Shown here: positions 1-8,184 of the stretch, piece after piece | Position numbering within the stretch: position 1 is the stretch's first letter | How the letters are laid out: each line of letters starts with the position of its first letter | Origin: Hymenobacter rubidus | Lineage (GTDB): Bacteria > Bacteroidota > Bacteroidia > Cytophagales > Hymenobacteraceae | Assembly: GCF_016734815.1 (NCBI RefSeq) | Contig: NZ_JAERQF010000025.1 | Coordinates: 19,821 to 83,820, forward strand | Reading direction: 5' to 3' | Length of the DNA stretch: 64,000 bases | Program-made: the position numbers and the translations under genes | Notes under the pieces: generated by a model | Seen by the model: the letters and a program-made list of their open reading frames with translations, nothing else | The model's database searches: none | Told to the model about the DNA's origin: nothing

Positions 1-1240
1 CGCAATTTTTCAGGTTGGCCGTGCGCTTGATGATTTCATTGAACAAGGCCACGGCACCGTAGTCCTTCGGATAGGGCTTGCCCGCCCAAATCATCTGAAT
101 GGGATGCTTGGCATTGTTGGCCAACTCCACAAAGCGCTCGAAGTGGCGCAGAATTAAATCGGCGCGCTTGTAGCCGGCGAAACGACGGGCCCACACAATG
201 GTGAGGACGTTGGGGTCGAAGACGTTGCCGGTTTGGTCGGCCACGATTTTGAATAGGTTTTTTTTCAGCTCCTGTTTGCGGGCCAGCAGGGCAGCATCGT
301 CCTTGCTGGCGAGGGCGGCAGCCAGCTGCGGGTCGCGCCAGTAGGTGCCGTTTTGGCTGTTGGTGATGGGAATGATGGGACAGATGCCCTCGTAGTGGCC
401 CCACATTTCGTTGGCCACGGTGCCGTGCACCTTGCTCACGGCGTTGGCCTTACGCGAGAAGCGCAGGGCCGTGAGGGTGTAGTTCAACGAGTCGCCGGTG
501 CCAATGAGGGCCACTCGACGGATTTCTTCTTCCGGCACAGGGCCAAAGAAAGTCATGTCCGTCAGCAGCTTCATGGGGCGTTCCTCGTTGCCGGCCAGCT
601 CGGGGGTGTGCGTAGTGAAAACCAAACGCTTCTGCACCTCGGCCAGCTTGCGGCCGTGCTTTTCGTAGAGGTAGAACGCCAGCGGCAGGCCGTGGCCTTC
701 GTTGAGGTGGTACACGTCGGTTTTGCGGCCGAGCACGTCGAGCAGCTTGCCGCCGCCCACGCCCAACAGGATGCTTTGGGCCACGCGGGCCGCCGAGTCT
801 GGGTCGTAGAGGTGGTGCGAGATGGTGCGCGAGAGGTGGTCATTCTCGGCAATGTCGGTGGTGAGGAAGAACATCGGCACGGTGCCGAATACTTCCGGAG
901 CCAGGTACAGGGCCTTCACGTGCACATCGGCGCCGTGGATGGTGATGGGGAAGATGATGCCCGTGTCCTCCAGAAACGAGTAGTATTTCAGGCGAAACTC
1001 GGGGCGCATGGTTTGGTCCACGGCGCGGTCCTGGTCGTAGTAGCCGTAGCTCCACAGGATGCTGATGCCCACCAGGTTCTGCTTTAGCTCGTAGCCCGAG
1101 CGCATGTGCGAGCCGGCCAGAAAGCCCAGGCCGCCGGAGTAGGTTTTCAGGGCCTGGTCGACCGCGAATTCCATGGAAAAATATGCGGCGGCCGTTTTGT
1201 ACTTGGCCGCGGGCGTGTAGGGTTTGTAGGTAAAAGCCAT
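1..1240 (-). CDS. glgP: Alpha-glucan (glycogen/maltodextrin) phosphorylase, 3' end beyond window
   Basis: The visible 413 residues begin MAFTYKPYTPAAKYKTA and stay open to the window edge, so the C-terminal part is missing. Recognisable stretches are FSMEFAVDQALKTYSGGLGF, TVHLNEGH-like DVYHLNEGHG, VFTTHTPELAGNEE and IWAGKPYPKDYGAV, all typical of the glucan phosphorylase family (GT35, alpha-glucan phosphorylase subfamily). Such enzymes release glucose 1-phosphate from the non-reducing end of glycogen or maltodextrin in the cytoplasm. The PLP-binding lysine lies downstream of the window and cannot be checked. The gene sits head-to-head with a secreted lipoprotein and 2 kb from two exported amylases, which fits a role in using maltodextrins brought into the cell. 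The substrate (storage or dietary glucan) is inferred only. Confidence 0.9.
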   Translation of the reverse strand, partial: MAFTYKPYTPAAKYKTAAAYFSMEFAVDQALKTYSGGLGFLAGSHMRSGYELKQNLVGISILWSYGYYDQDRAVDQTMRPEFRLKYYSFLEDTGIIFPITIHGADVHVKALYLAPEVFGTVPMFFLTTDIAENDHLSRTISHHLYDPDSAARVAQSILLGVGGGKLLDVLGRKTDVYHLNEGHGLPLAFYLYEKHGRKLAEVQKRLVFTTHTPELAGNEERPMKLLTDMTFFGPVPEEEIRRVALIGTGDSLNYTLTALRFSRKANAVSKVHGTVANEMWGHYEGICPIIPITNSQNGTYWRDPQLAAALASKDDAALLARKQELKKNLFKIVADQTGNVFDPNVLTIVWARRFAGYKRADLILRHFERFVELANNAKHPIQMIWAGKPYPKDYGAVALFNEIIKRTANLKNC

Positions 1241-1737
1241 AGAGGGGTAGTGCGGGCCACGGCGCGCAACTGGAACTGTGAGGTGCTGGTGAAAAATGAC
1301 GCTTCCGGGCCGCGACCAATGCTGCGGCTGCCACTTGGGTTGGCGCCGCAAGGTCAGAAGCATTCGGCAAAAAACGCAAAGTTCTGATACAGAGCCTGTC
1401 TTTGAGCAAACGTTAGCACTCCGCAACCCCTACATAGTCAGGGCTATACTAGTCGCTATTTTATGAGGCACCTGCTTGCTTCGGCACATGGCTCGGCAAC
1501 CATCGCTACAATTACTCCCTCTGGCAGCAGTCTATTCAGGTAACTGCTGGAAAATGACAGTGAAAATCAATCTGGATAAAAAATTATTTTATTGAAATAA
1601 TTAAAATTATTTACCATTTAATTATCGATTCATCAACAAAAGGCCATAATCTTTTGACAAGCAATAGTGCGATGTATCTACCTAATCCTTTTAGCTTTGG
1701 CTCCATCGTTTCATTCTCACAAACAAACTTTTCACGT
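1241..1737. other. Divergent intergenic region, AT-rich in its right half
   Basis: This gap separates the divergent phosphorylase and lipoprotein genes. Its left part has ordinary base composition. Roughly 1560-1640 is strongly AT-rich, unusual for this GC-rich sequence, and is followed by TAATCTTTTG near 1644-1653, which resembles a Bacteroidota -7 box for the lipoprotein gene. I see no convincing gene or RNA here. Confidence 0.5.
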
Positions 1738-3177
1738 ATGCGCATGACATTTTTTGGCCGTTATCTGATAGCGCCGTTCCTGGGTGCTGTCCTATTGGCA
1801 AGCTGTTCCAAGTCTGAAACCTCGCCGGAAGTGCCAACAGTAGACGTTGCCACGCAAAACGTTTCGGCGCCCGGCTTCCCCGAGGGGTTTGAGACGGGCA
1901 CCAAAACGGCCTACGCCACCGGCAGCGTCACGCTCGGCTCGGGCTCCTGGACGCTGAACGATGCCCTGCTGGGCAACACTGCCTCGGACCCCAAAACCGG
2001 CACGCAATCGGCCAGGGTGCGCAACAGTGGCTCATTGAGCATGAACTTCGACCTCACCGGCGGGGCCGGCGTGGTGATTGTGGCGCACGCCCTGTACGGC
2101 TCCGACGCCAGCGGCACCTGGGAACTGTGGGCCAGCAGCAACAGCGGCAGCAGCTATGCCAAAGTGGGCAGCACCATCACCACCAGCAGCACCACGCTCA
2201 GCACGGCCTCCTTCACCGTAAACCTCGCCGGCCCCGTGCGCCTGCAAGTGCGCAAAACCGACGGCAGCACCAACCGCATCAACTTCGATAACATCACCGT
2301 GGAAAGCTACGCCAGCGGCGGTGGCACGGGCACCGGTGGCAAGAAATTCCTGTTCGACGCCTCGCACGCCGAACTGGCCGGCAACGCCGACTGGGCGCTG
2401 GACGTGGACGGCGGCGTGACGCCGCGCTACCCCACGCCGGCCGCGTCGGGCATCACGGCCAGCACCTCGGAAACTTATTGGACCGCCGCCCTCTCCTCGT
2501 GGGGCGTGGCCCTGGTGAAGCTGGGCAACACCGTGGAAAACCTGCCTGCGGGCACGGCCATTACGTATGGCAATGCGTCGAACCCCCAGGATTTGGCTAA
2601 TTACAGCGTGTTTGTGGTGGACGAGCCGAACACGTTGTTCACAGCGACGGAGAAAACGGCCATCGTCAGCTTCGTTCAACACGGCGGCGGCCTGTTCATG
2701 ATTTCGGACCACACCGTATCGGACCGCAACAACGACGGCTACGACTCGCCCGCCATCTGGAACGATTTGATGACCAACAACTCGGTGCAGGCCAACCCCT
2801 TCGGCTACAGCATTGCGCTGACCAACATTTCGGAAACCACCAGCAACGTACTGGCCAGCCCCACCAACACCATTCTGCACGGTTCGCAGGGCGACGTGAC
2901 GCAGCTGAAATTCTCGAACGGCGCCACCCTCACCAAAACCTCGGGTTCGGCCGCCGTGCCGTTGATTTGGCAGAGCACCGCCTCGCAGGGCAACACCAAT
3001 ATCATGTGCCTGAGCAGCACCTACGGCACGGGCCGCGTGGTGTGCATCACCGATTCGTCGCCGGCCGACGACGGCACCGGCAGCCCCGGCAACACCGTGT
3101 ACCCCGGCTGGACCGAGCTGGCCAGCCACGCTAAGCTGCACCTGAATGCCTCGCTGTGGTTGGCCAAGCTGCAATGA
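1738..3177 (+). CDS. Secreted lipoprotein with beta-sandwich and GATase-like domain
   Basis: The start at 1738 (479 residues) was chosen because it gives a clean lipoprotein signal: MRMTFFGRYLIAP, a hydrophobic core, then the lipobox LLASC. An upstream in-frame start at 1654 would put 28 polar residues before it. Residues about 50-190 read as a Gly/Ser/Thr-rich beta-sandwich ending NRINFDNITVESY, as in many exported Bacteroidota carbohydrate-active or nuclease proteins. The second half (KFLFDASHAELAGN, VFVVDEPNTLFT, HGGGLFMISDH, GTGRVVCITDSS) resembles ThuA/DUF4350-type class I glutamine-amidotransferase folds, without an obvious catalytic Cys. It may act on or bind a surface glycan, but no function is established. 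It is followed by a strong terminator. Confidence 0.75.
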   Translation: MRMTFFGRYLIAPFLGAVLLASCSKSETSPEVPTVDVATQNVSAPGFPEGFETGTKTAYATGSVTLGSGSWTLNDALLGNTASDPKTGTQSARVRNSGSLSMNFDLTGGAGVVIVAHALYGSDASGTWELWASSNSGSSYAKVGSTITTSSTTLSTASFTVNLAGPVRLQVRKTDGSTNRINFDNITVESYASGGGTGTGGKKFLFDASHAELAGNADWALDVDGGVTPRYPTPAASGITASTSETYWTAALSSWGVALVKLGNTVENLPAGTAITYGNASNPQDLANYSVFVVDEPNTLFTATEKTAIVSFVQHGGGLFMISDHTVSDRNNDGYDSPAIWNDLMTNNSVQANPFGYSIALTNISETTSNVLASPTNTILHGSQGDVTQLKFSNGATLTKTSGSAAVPLIWQSTASQGNTNIMCLSSTYGTGRVVCITDSSPADDGTGSPGNTVYPGWTELASHAKLHLNASLWLAKLQ

Positions 3178-3199
3178 GTCGTTAGCAATGACTAGTAGA

Positions 3200-3237
3200 A
3201 AAAGCCTGCTCCCGGTTCCGGGGGCAGGCTTTTTTGT
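3200..3237 (+). terminator. Rho-independent terminator
   Basis: A GC-rich stem built on AGCCTGCTCCC pairing with GGGGGCAGGCT is followed by six T residues. It lies 22 bases after the lipoprotein stop codon and separates it from the amylase gene. Confidence 0.85.
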
Positions 3238-3344
3238 GGGTCAGAAGCTAGGCGAGTGAGCGAAACAGAATTGCTAAAGCAGGGCCGGGAAATTTATTTT
3301 TGGAGTGGAAACGGTTGCATTTTCGGCCCGGAAAAGGAAAGCGC

Positions 3345-3352
3345 TACTTTTG
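3345..3352 (+). promoter_or_regulatory. Predicted -7 box (TACTTTTG) of the GH13 gene
   Basis: TACTTTTG matches the Bacteroidota -7 consensus TAnnTTTG, with a weak TTTC about 20 bases upstream in the -33 position. It lies 30 bases before the ATG at 3382, which supports that start and argues against the longer reading frame from 3256. Confidence 0.6.
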
Positions 3353-3381
3353 GCTTTTACGCCATTTTACCGCTCTTTTCC

Positions 3382-5292
3382 ATGAAATTCCCACGTTTGC
3401 TGCTGGCCGCCGCAGTGTTCCCTTTGGGGCTCATCGCGCCCATTTTAGCCAAGGCCGAACCGCTTGCTCCGGCCGCGCAGGCCACTTCTCCCAGCCATAG
3501 CGCCGCCACGCAAGCAGCACCGGACGTGCGCATCGACCCAACCTATTGGTGGGTGGGCATGAAAAACCCCAAGCTGCAGCTGCTGGTGCACGCGCCCGGC
3601 ATTGGCGGCAGCACGGCGGCCCTGGCTACTTACCCTGGCGTGGCCTTGGAGGGCACCCAGAAACTGGAGAACCCCAACTACCTCGTCGTCAACCTCAACA
3701 TTGGTTCCGAAGCCCGACCCGGCCAGTTGAAGCTGGAATTTAAAGGCAGCAAAAAGCTCACGTATGCCTACGAGCTGCGGGCCCGCAACACCGACCCCAA
3801 CCGCGTGCAGGGCCTCACGCAGGCCGACTTCATCTACATGCTGATGCCGGACCGTTTCGCAAACGGTGACCCGAAGAACGACGTGGTGAAGGGCACCCGC
3901 GTGAACCACATTGCCCGCGACTCGATGTACGCCCGCCACGGCGGCGACCTGAAAGGCATTCAAAATCACTTCGATTATTTCAAGAAGCTGGGCGCCACAG
4001 CCATCTGGCCCACGCCCATCATCGAAAACGACATGCCCAAGGCCAGCTACCACGGCTATGCCGTCACGGATTGCTACAAAATCGACCCGCGCTACGGCAC
4101 CAACGAAGAGTACCAGCGATTTGTGAAAGCCGCGCACGCCGACGGCCTGAAAGTGGTGCAGGACATTGTGCTCAACCATTGGGGCAGCTACCACCACCTG
4201 TTCCTCGACAAGCCGGCGGCCGACTGGTTCCACGCCTTCCCGAAGTTCACGCGCAGCAACTACAACGCCTTTGCGCTGAACGACCCCTACGGCTCGAAGC
4301 GCGACTACCAGCTGTTCAACGACGGCTGGTTTGACACTACCATGCCCGACGTGAACCAAGGCAACCCGCTGGTAGCTACTTATATTATTCAGAACTTTCT
4401 GTGGTGGGTCGAGTCGACGGGCATCGACGGGTATCGCATTGATACCTACCCCTATTCCCAACCGCAGTTTTTGATGGCCTGGGGCAAGGCCATTGGCGAA
4501 GAATACCCCAAGCTGGCTCTGTTTGGCGAGGCCTGGGAAGGCACCGAAGCCGAGCAGGCTTTCTTTGCCCAGAACATTTTTCCGCCGGTAAACGGCTTTA
4601 AATCGAACCTGCCAGGCGTGCTTGATTTCCAAATCTGCTTTGCGATTTCAGATGCGTTGAAGACCGAAAACGGCGATTTGAGCAAGCTCTACCATGCCTT
4701 GCAGGGCGACTGGCTGTACGTAGATGCCACGCGCAACGTGCCGTTTCTGGATAACCACGACATGAGTCGATTCTATTCGGTAATTGGCGAGGATTTCGGC
4801 AAATTCAAAACCGGCATTGCCTGGCTGCTGACCTTGCGCGGCACGCCGCAGCTGTACTACGGCACGGAGGTGCTGATGAAGAACTTTTCGAACCCCGACG
4901 GCAAGGTGCGCGAGGACTTCCCCGGCGGCTGGGCGGGCGACAAGCTGGACTATTTCACCACGCGCCCCAGTGGCCAGGCGGGCGAGGCCTTCGACTACGT
5001 GAGCAAGCTGGCGAATTACCGGAAGGCGCACCCGGTTTTGAGTTCGGGCAAGCTGATGCAGTTTATCCCGCAGGACGGCGTGTATACGTACTTCCGGTAC
5101 GATGATTCTGCCTGCGTAATGGTGATTGCCAACAACACCAAGGACGAGAAAAAGGTGGACGGAACGCGGTTTGCCGAGCGGTTTGATGGGTTTTCGTCGG
5201 GGATAGAAGTGGTGAGCGGGGCGACGGTTTCGGATTTGAAGACGTTGAACATTCCGGCGCACACGGTGTGGGTGGTGGAGTTGCGGAAGTAG
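3382..5292 (+). CDS. Exported GH13 alpha-amylase / neopullulanase (cyclomaltodextrinase-like)
   Basis: The 636-residue product starts with a signal peptide (MKFPRLLLAAAVFPLGLIAP, then AKA), so it is periplasmic or outer-membrane associated. Residues about 50-120 match a cyclomaltodextrinase N-terminal domain (PTYWWVGMKNPKLQLLVHAP). The GH13 barrel follows: FIYMLMPDRFANGDP, DIVLNHWG, GIDGYRIDTYPY with nucleophile Asp354, LFGEAWEG with acid Glu383, and FLDNHD with Asp460. A small beta domain closes the protein. The architecture resembles Bacteroides SusA neopullulanase, which trims starch oligosaccharides in the periplasm. No SusC/SusD genes are in the window. The next gene follows an unusual 146-bp inverted repeat. 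Confidence 0.93.
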   Translation: MKFPRLLLAAAVFPLGLIAPILAKAEPLAPAAQATSPSHSAATQAAPDVRIDPTYWWVGMKNPKLQLLVHAPGIGGSTAALATYPGVALEGTQKLENPNYLVVNLNIGSEARPGQLKLEFKGSKKLTYAYELRARNTDPNRVQGLTQADFIYMLMPDRFANGDPKNDVVKGTRVNHIARDSMYARHGGDLKGIQNHFDYFKKLGATAIWPTPIIENDMPKASYHGYAVTDCYKIDPRYGTNEEYQRFVKAAHADGLKVVQDIVLNHWGSYHHLFLDKPAADWFHAFPKFTRSNYNAFALNDPYGSKRDYQLFNDGWFDTTMPDVNQGNPLVATYIIQNFLWWVESTGIDGYRIDTYPYSQPQFLMAWGKAIGEEYPKLALFGEAWEGTEAEQAFFAQNIFPPVNGFKSNLPGVLDFQICFAISDALKTENGDLSKLYHALQGDWLYVDATRNVPFLDNHDMSRFYSVIGEDFGKFKTGIAWLLTLRGTPQLYYGTEVLMKNFSNPDGKVREDFPGGWAGDKLDYFTTRPSGQAGEAFDYVSKLANYRKAHPVLSSGKLMQFIPQDGVYTYFRYDDSACVMVIANNTKDEKKVDGTRFAERFDGFSSGIEVVSGATVSDLKTLNIPAHTVWVVELRK

Positions 5293-5437
5293 CGCAAGGT
5301 TTCGCTAAGTTGAAAATCAGGTTTCGCAAAGGCGAAGCGTTTTGCAACTTCTTGTTTCCGGTTCGTTTTATTTTATCCTAGCAGCCTCTTGGGCTGCCTT
5401 TGCGAAACTTGATTTTTAACTTAGCGAAACCTTGCGC
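5292..5437. repeat. Gene-free inverted repeat, GTTTCGCTAAG family
   Basis: The arms at 5292-5333 and 5396-5437 are 42 bp long and differ at only two positions. The element begins at the last base of the amylase stop codon and ends two bases before the ATG at 5440. The 62-bp centre has a small hairpin (GCAGCC...GGCTGC) and no gene. The outer 21 bases of each arm match the ends of the unit carrying the GxxExxY gene at 53881-54374 at about 20 positions, so both belong to one family. Confidence 0.9.
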
Positions 5438-5439
5438 TC

Positions 5440-6147
5440 ATGACTGACCTCACCGACCAAGTAGCCATCGTCACCGGCGCCAGCCGCGGCATCGGCAAAG
5501 CCATTGCGCTGCTGCTGGCCCTGCAGGGCGCCAAAGTAGTAGCCGTGGCCCGCAGCGAGGGGGAGTTGGAAGAACTCACTCAGAAAACGCGGGGCCTCTG
5601 CATCGTGGCCGACATCTCGGACGAAACCGATGCTCGATATATTGTCAGCGAAACCCTGAGCCACTACGGCCGCCTCGATATTCTCGTCTGCAACGCCGGC
5701 GTGGGTTCCTTCAATGAGCTGGAGCATTTCGAAGCCGCCGAGTGGGACCGGATTTTCGATACCAACGTGAAAGGCACTTTTCTGCTTTGCAAAGCCGCCG
5801 TTCCCCACTTTAAAGCCCAGAAGCGGGGCCACATCGTGGGCATCACCTCCGATGTGGCCAAGCGCACTTTCCCGCACGGCACTGCCTACGGCGCCAGCAA
5901 ATTTGCCCAGGATGCTGTGCTGGCCAGCCTGCGCAAGGAAGTGCGCCCGCACGGCGTCAAAGTGAGCACCATCTACCCCGGCCTGGTCGATACCTATTTC
6001 AACGACACCACCCCCGGCAGCCCCGAGGCCGAAAAAACCCACTTGCGCCCCAGCGACGTGGCCCAGGCCGTGCGCTACGTACTGGAAACGCCAGCCCACG
6101 TCGTGGTGGACGAACTGATGCTGCACCCACTCACGCAGGAGTGGTGA
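5440..6147 (+). CDS. Short-chain dehydrogenase/reductase (SDR family)
   Basis: This is a 235-residue classical SDR, the usual length for the family. The cofactor motif TGASRGIG is near residue 13, the NAG motif (VCNAGVG) near residue 85, the structural NVKGTF follows, and the catalytic YGASK pair (Tyr and Lys) is near residue 150, preceded by the expected Ser. The substrate cannot be read from sequence. SDRs use NAD(P)H to oxidise or reduce alcohols, sugars or acyl groups in the cytoplasm. Its place between two exported amylases is suggestive of sugar metabolism, but inverted repeats on both sides make co-transcription uncertain. Confidence 0.9.
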   Translation: MTDLTDQVAIVTGASRGIGKAIALLLALQGAKVVAVARSEGELEELTQKTRGLCIVADISDETDARYIVSETLSHYGRLDILVCNAGVGSFNELEHFEAAEWDRIFDTNVKGTFLLCKAAVPHFKAQKRGHIVGITSDVAKRTFPHGTAYGASKFAQDAVLASLRKEVRPHGVKVSTIYPGLVDTYFNDTTPGSPEAEKTHLRPSDVAQAVRYVLETPAHVVVDELMLHPLTQEW

Positions 6148-6250
6148 AATGGTGAGTTGGTGAACTGGTGAGTTTGAGGTGCAAACTGCACCGAATGCGT
6201 TGTCAGAACATCAAACTCACCTGTTCACCATTTCACCAACTCACCAATTG
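6148..6250. repeat. Inverted repeat made of GGTGA-type short words
   Basis: Immediately after the SDR stop codon the sequence repeats an 8-base word (GGTGAGTT/GGTGAACT) several times. From about 6208 to 6250 the complement is repeated (AACTCACC, TTCACC), forming arms of about 35 bp around a short spacer. It ends a few bases before the promoter of the second amylase. Confidence 0.8.
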
Positions 6251-6252
6251 AC

Positions 6253-6260
6253 TATCTTGC
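6253..6260 (+). promoter_or_regulatory. Predicted -7 box (TATCTTGC), almost leaderless
   Basis: TATCTTGC, a near match to TAnnTTTG, ends seven bases before the ATG at 6267. Transcription would then start at or next to the start codon. Confidence 0.5.
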
Positions 6261-6266
6261 CGCACC

Positions 6267-8090
6267 ATGAAAAAACTGTTGCTGGCCGGCGGCATGCTCA
6301 CCTTGGCCGCTTTCTCTTTGCCCAACCCGCCTGTGGACAAAAAACACCCCCACGCCACCGACCCCAATACCACCGCCGAGGTGCCCCAGGACCACAAGCT
6401 GGTCATTTACCAGGTGATGACGCGCCTGTTTGGTAACAAAGTGGCATTGAACAAACCCTACGGTACCATCACCGAAAACGGCTGCGGCAAGTTCAACGAC
6501 ATCAGCGACAAGGCCCTCGACGAAATCAAGAAAATGGGCGTGAGCCACGTCTGGTACACGGGCGTGATTGAGCACGCCACCATGACGGACTACACCGCCG
6601 CCGGCATTCCGCCCGACGATGCCGACGTGGTGAAAGGCCGCGCCGGTTCGCCCTACGCCATCAAGGACTACTACGACGTGGCCCCCGACCTGGCCGTGGT
6701 GGTCAAAAACCGGATGCCCGAGTACGAAGCCCTCATCAAGCGCACCCACGACCACGGCTTAAAGGTCATCATGGACTTCATCCCGAACCACGTGGCCCGC
6801 TCCTACAGGTCGGACGCCAAGCCTCAGAACGTGGTCGACCTGGGTGCGCAGGACGATAAAACCAAGGCTTTTGCGCCCAACAACAACTTCTACTACCTGC
6901 CCGGCAAGAGCTTCGTGGTGCCCGCTGGCTACAACCCGCTGGGCCCGCTGAAAGGCCCGCGCGAGGATGGCAAATTTGCCGAAACCCCTGCCAAAGCCAC
7001 CGGCAACGACGTTTTCTCGGAAGCCCCCAGCATCAACGACTGGTTCGAAACCGTGAAGCTGAACTACGGCGTGGACTATGTCAACGCTCGCAAGATGCAC
7101 TTCGACCCCGTGCCCGATACGTGGAAGAAGATGCGCGACATTCTGCTGTTCTGGGCCGGCAAAAATGTGGACGGCTTCCGTTGCGACATGGCTGAGATGG
7201 TGCCCGTCGAGTTCTGGACCTGGGTAATTCCGGAAGTTAAAAAAGCGAAGCCCGACCTGATTTTTATTGGCGAAGCCTACAATCCAAAGGAATACAAAAC
7301 CTACCTCGACAAAGGGAAATTCGACTTTCTATACGACAAAGTGGGCCTGTATGACGGCCTGCGCCGCCTCATGACCGGCGGCGGCACCACCGAGGACATC
7401 ACCCACGTCTGGAAGGAGGAAAGCAACGGCTTCTCGTCGCACATGCTGCGCTTCCTGGAAAACCACGACGAGCAGCGCATTGCGTCCAAGGAATTTGCCG
7501 GCGACCCCAAGCGCGCCATCCCGGCCATGACCGTGACGGCCACGCTGGGCACCGGCCCGGTGATGCTCTATTTCGGGCAGGAAGTGGCCGAGCCCGCCCA
7601 CGGCACCGAAGGCTTCAGCGCCGAGGACGGCCGCACCACCATCTTCGACTATTGGGGCGTGCCCGAGCACCAGAAGTGGCTGAATCAGGGCAAGTTTGAC
7701 GGTGCCCGGCTCAGCCCCGAGCAAAAAAGCCTGCGCGATTTCTACAGCCGCTTGCTGAACGTGGCCAGCAACACCGAGGCCATCCGCAAAGGCCGCTTCT
7801 ACGAGTTGCAGGACGCCAACAACCTCGGCAAAGAGTACGACCAGCGCCGCCTCTACGCCTACCTGCGCTACACCGACAAGCAGCAGGTGCTGGTGGTGGT
7901 GAACTTCTCGACCGACAAAACCTACCGGCCCACCCTCACCATCTCGCCCGAAGCCATGGCCGCCATGGGCCTGAGCACCAAAAAATTCTACACCTACACC
8001 GACCTCCTGGCCAACGAGGAGCCGCGCAACGCGCTTAATCTGACTTTGGAGCCACTATCGGCCCACATTTTTGAGATAAAGTCGCGGTAA
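6267..8090 (+). CDS. Exported GH13 alpha-amylase, second type
   Basis: This 607-residue protein begins MKKLLLAGGMLTLAAFSLPN, a signal peptide, and lacks the N-terminal beta domain of the upstream amylase. The barrel starts directly with LVIYQVMTRLFGN. Catalytic residues are visible: VDGFRCDMAE (nucleophile Asp307), LIFIGEAYNP (acid Glu336) and FLENHDEQR (Asp401). An insertion of roughly 80 residues after FIPNHVARSY distinguishes it from the neighbouring enzyme. It should hydrolyse alpha-1,4-glucans or oligosaccharides outside the cytoplasm. It is followed 94 bases later by a sugar permease, so the two probably form a degrade-and-import pair. Exact specificity cannot be told. Confidence 0.92.
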   Translation: MKKLLLAGGMLTLAAFSLPNPPVDKKHPHATDPNTTAEVPQDHKLVIYQVMTRLFGNKVALNKPYGTITENGCGKFNDISDKALDEIKKMGVSHVWYTGVIEHATMTDYTAAGIPPDDADVVKGRAGSPYAIKDYYDVAPDLAVVVKNRMPEYEALIKRTHDHGLKVIMDFIPNHVARSYRSDAKPQNVVDLGAQDDKTKAFAPNNNFYYLPGKSFVVPAGYNPLGPLKGPREDGKFAETPAKATGNDVFSEAPSINDWFETVKLNYGVDYVNARKMHFDPVPDTWKKMRDILLFWAGKNVDGFRCDMAEMVPVEFWTWVIPEVKKAKPDLIFIGEAYNPKEYKTYLDKGKFDFLYDKVGLYDGLRRLMTGGGTTEDITHVWKEESNGFSSHMLRFLENHDEQRIASKEFAGDPKRAIPAMTVTATLGTGPVMLYFGQEVAEPAHGTEGFSAEDGRTTIFDYWGVPEHQKWLNQGKFDGARLSPEQKSLRDFYSRLLNVASNTEAIRKGRFYELQDANNLGKEYDQRRLYAYLRYTDKQQVLVVVNFSTDKTYRPTLTISPEAMAAMGLSTKKFYTYTDLLANEEPRNALNLTLEPLSAHIFEIKSR

Positions 8091-8184
8091 TCTGGCCCGA
8101 AAACTGAGGCAAATCCAGTAAATTCAACGCTGTGCTCGCCCCTGAGGTGGCGTTCGCAGCTCTCACTCTTTCCCCGCCTTCTCT

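Noticed and set aside
2032..3174. 380-codon open frame antisense to the first lipoprotein
   Set aside because: It mirrors codon bias of the real gene and has no start context, promoter or recognisable domain.
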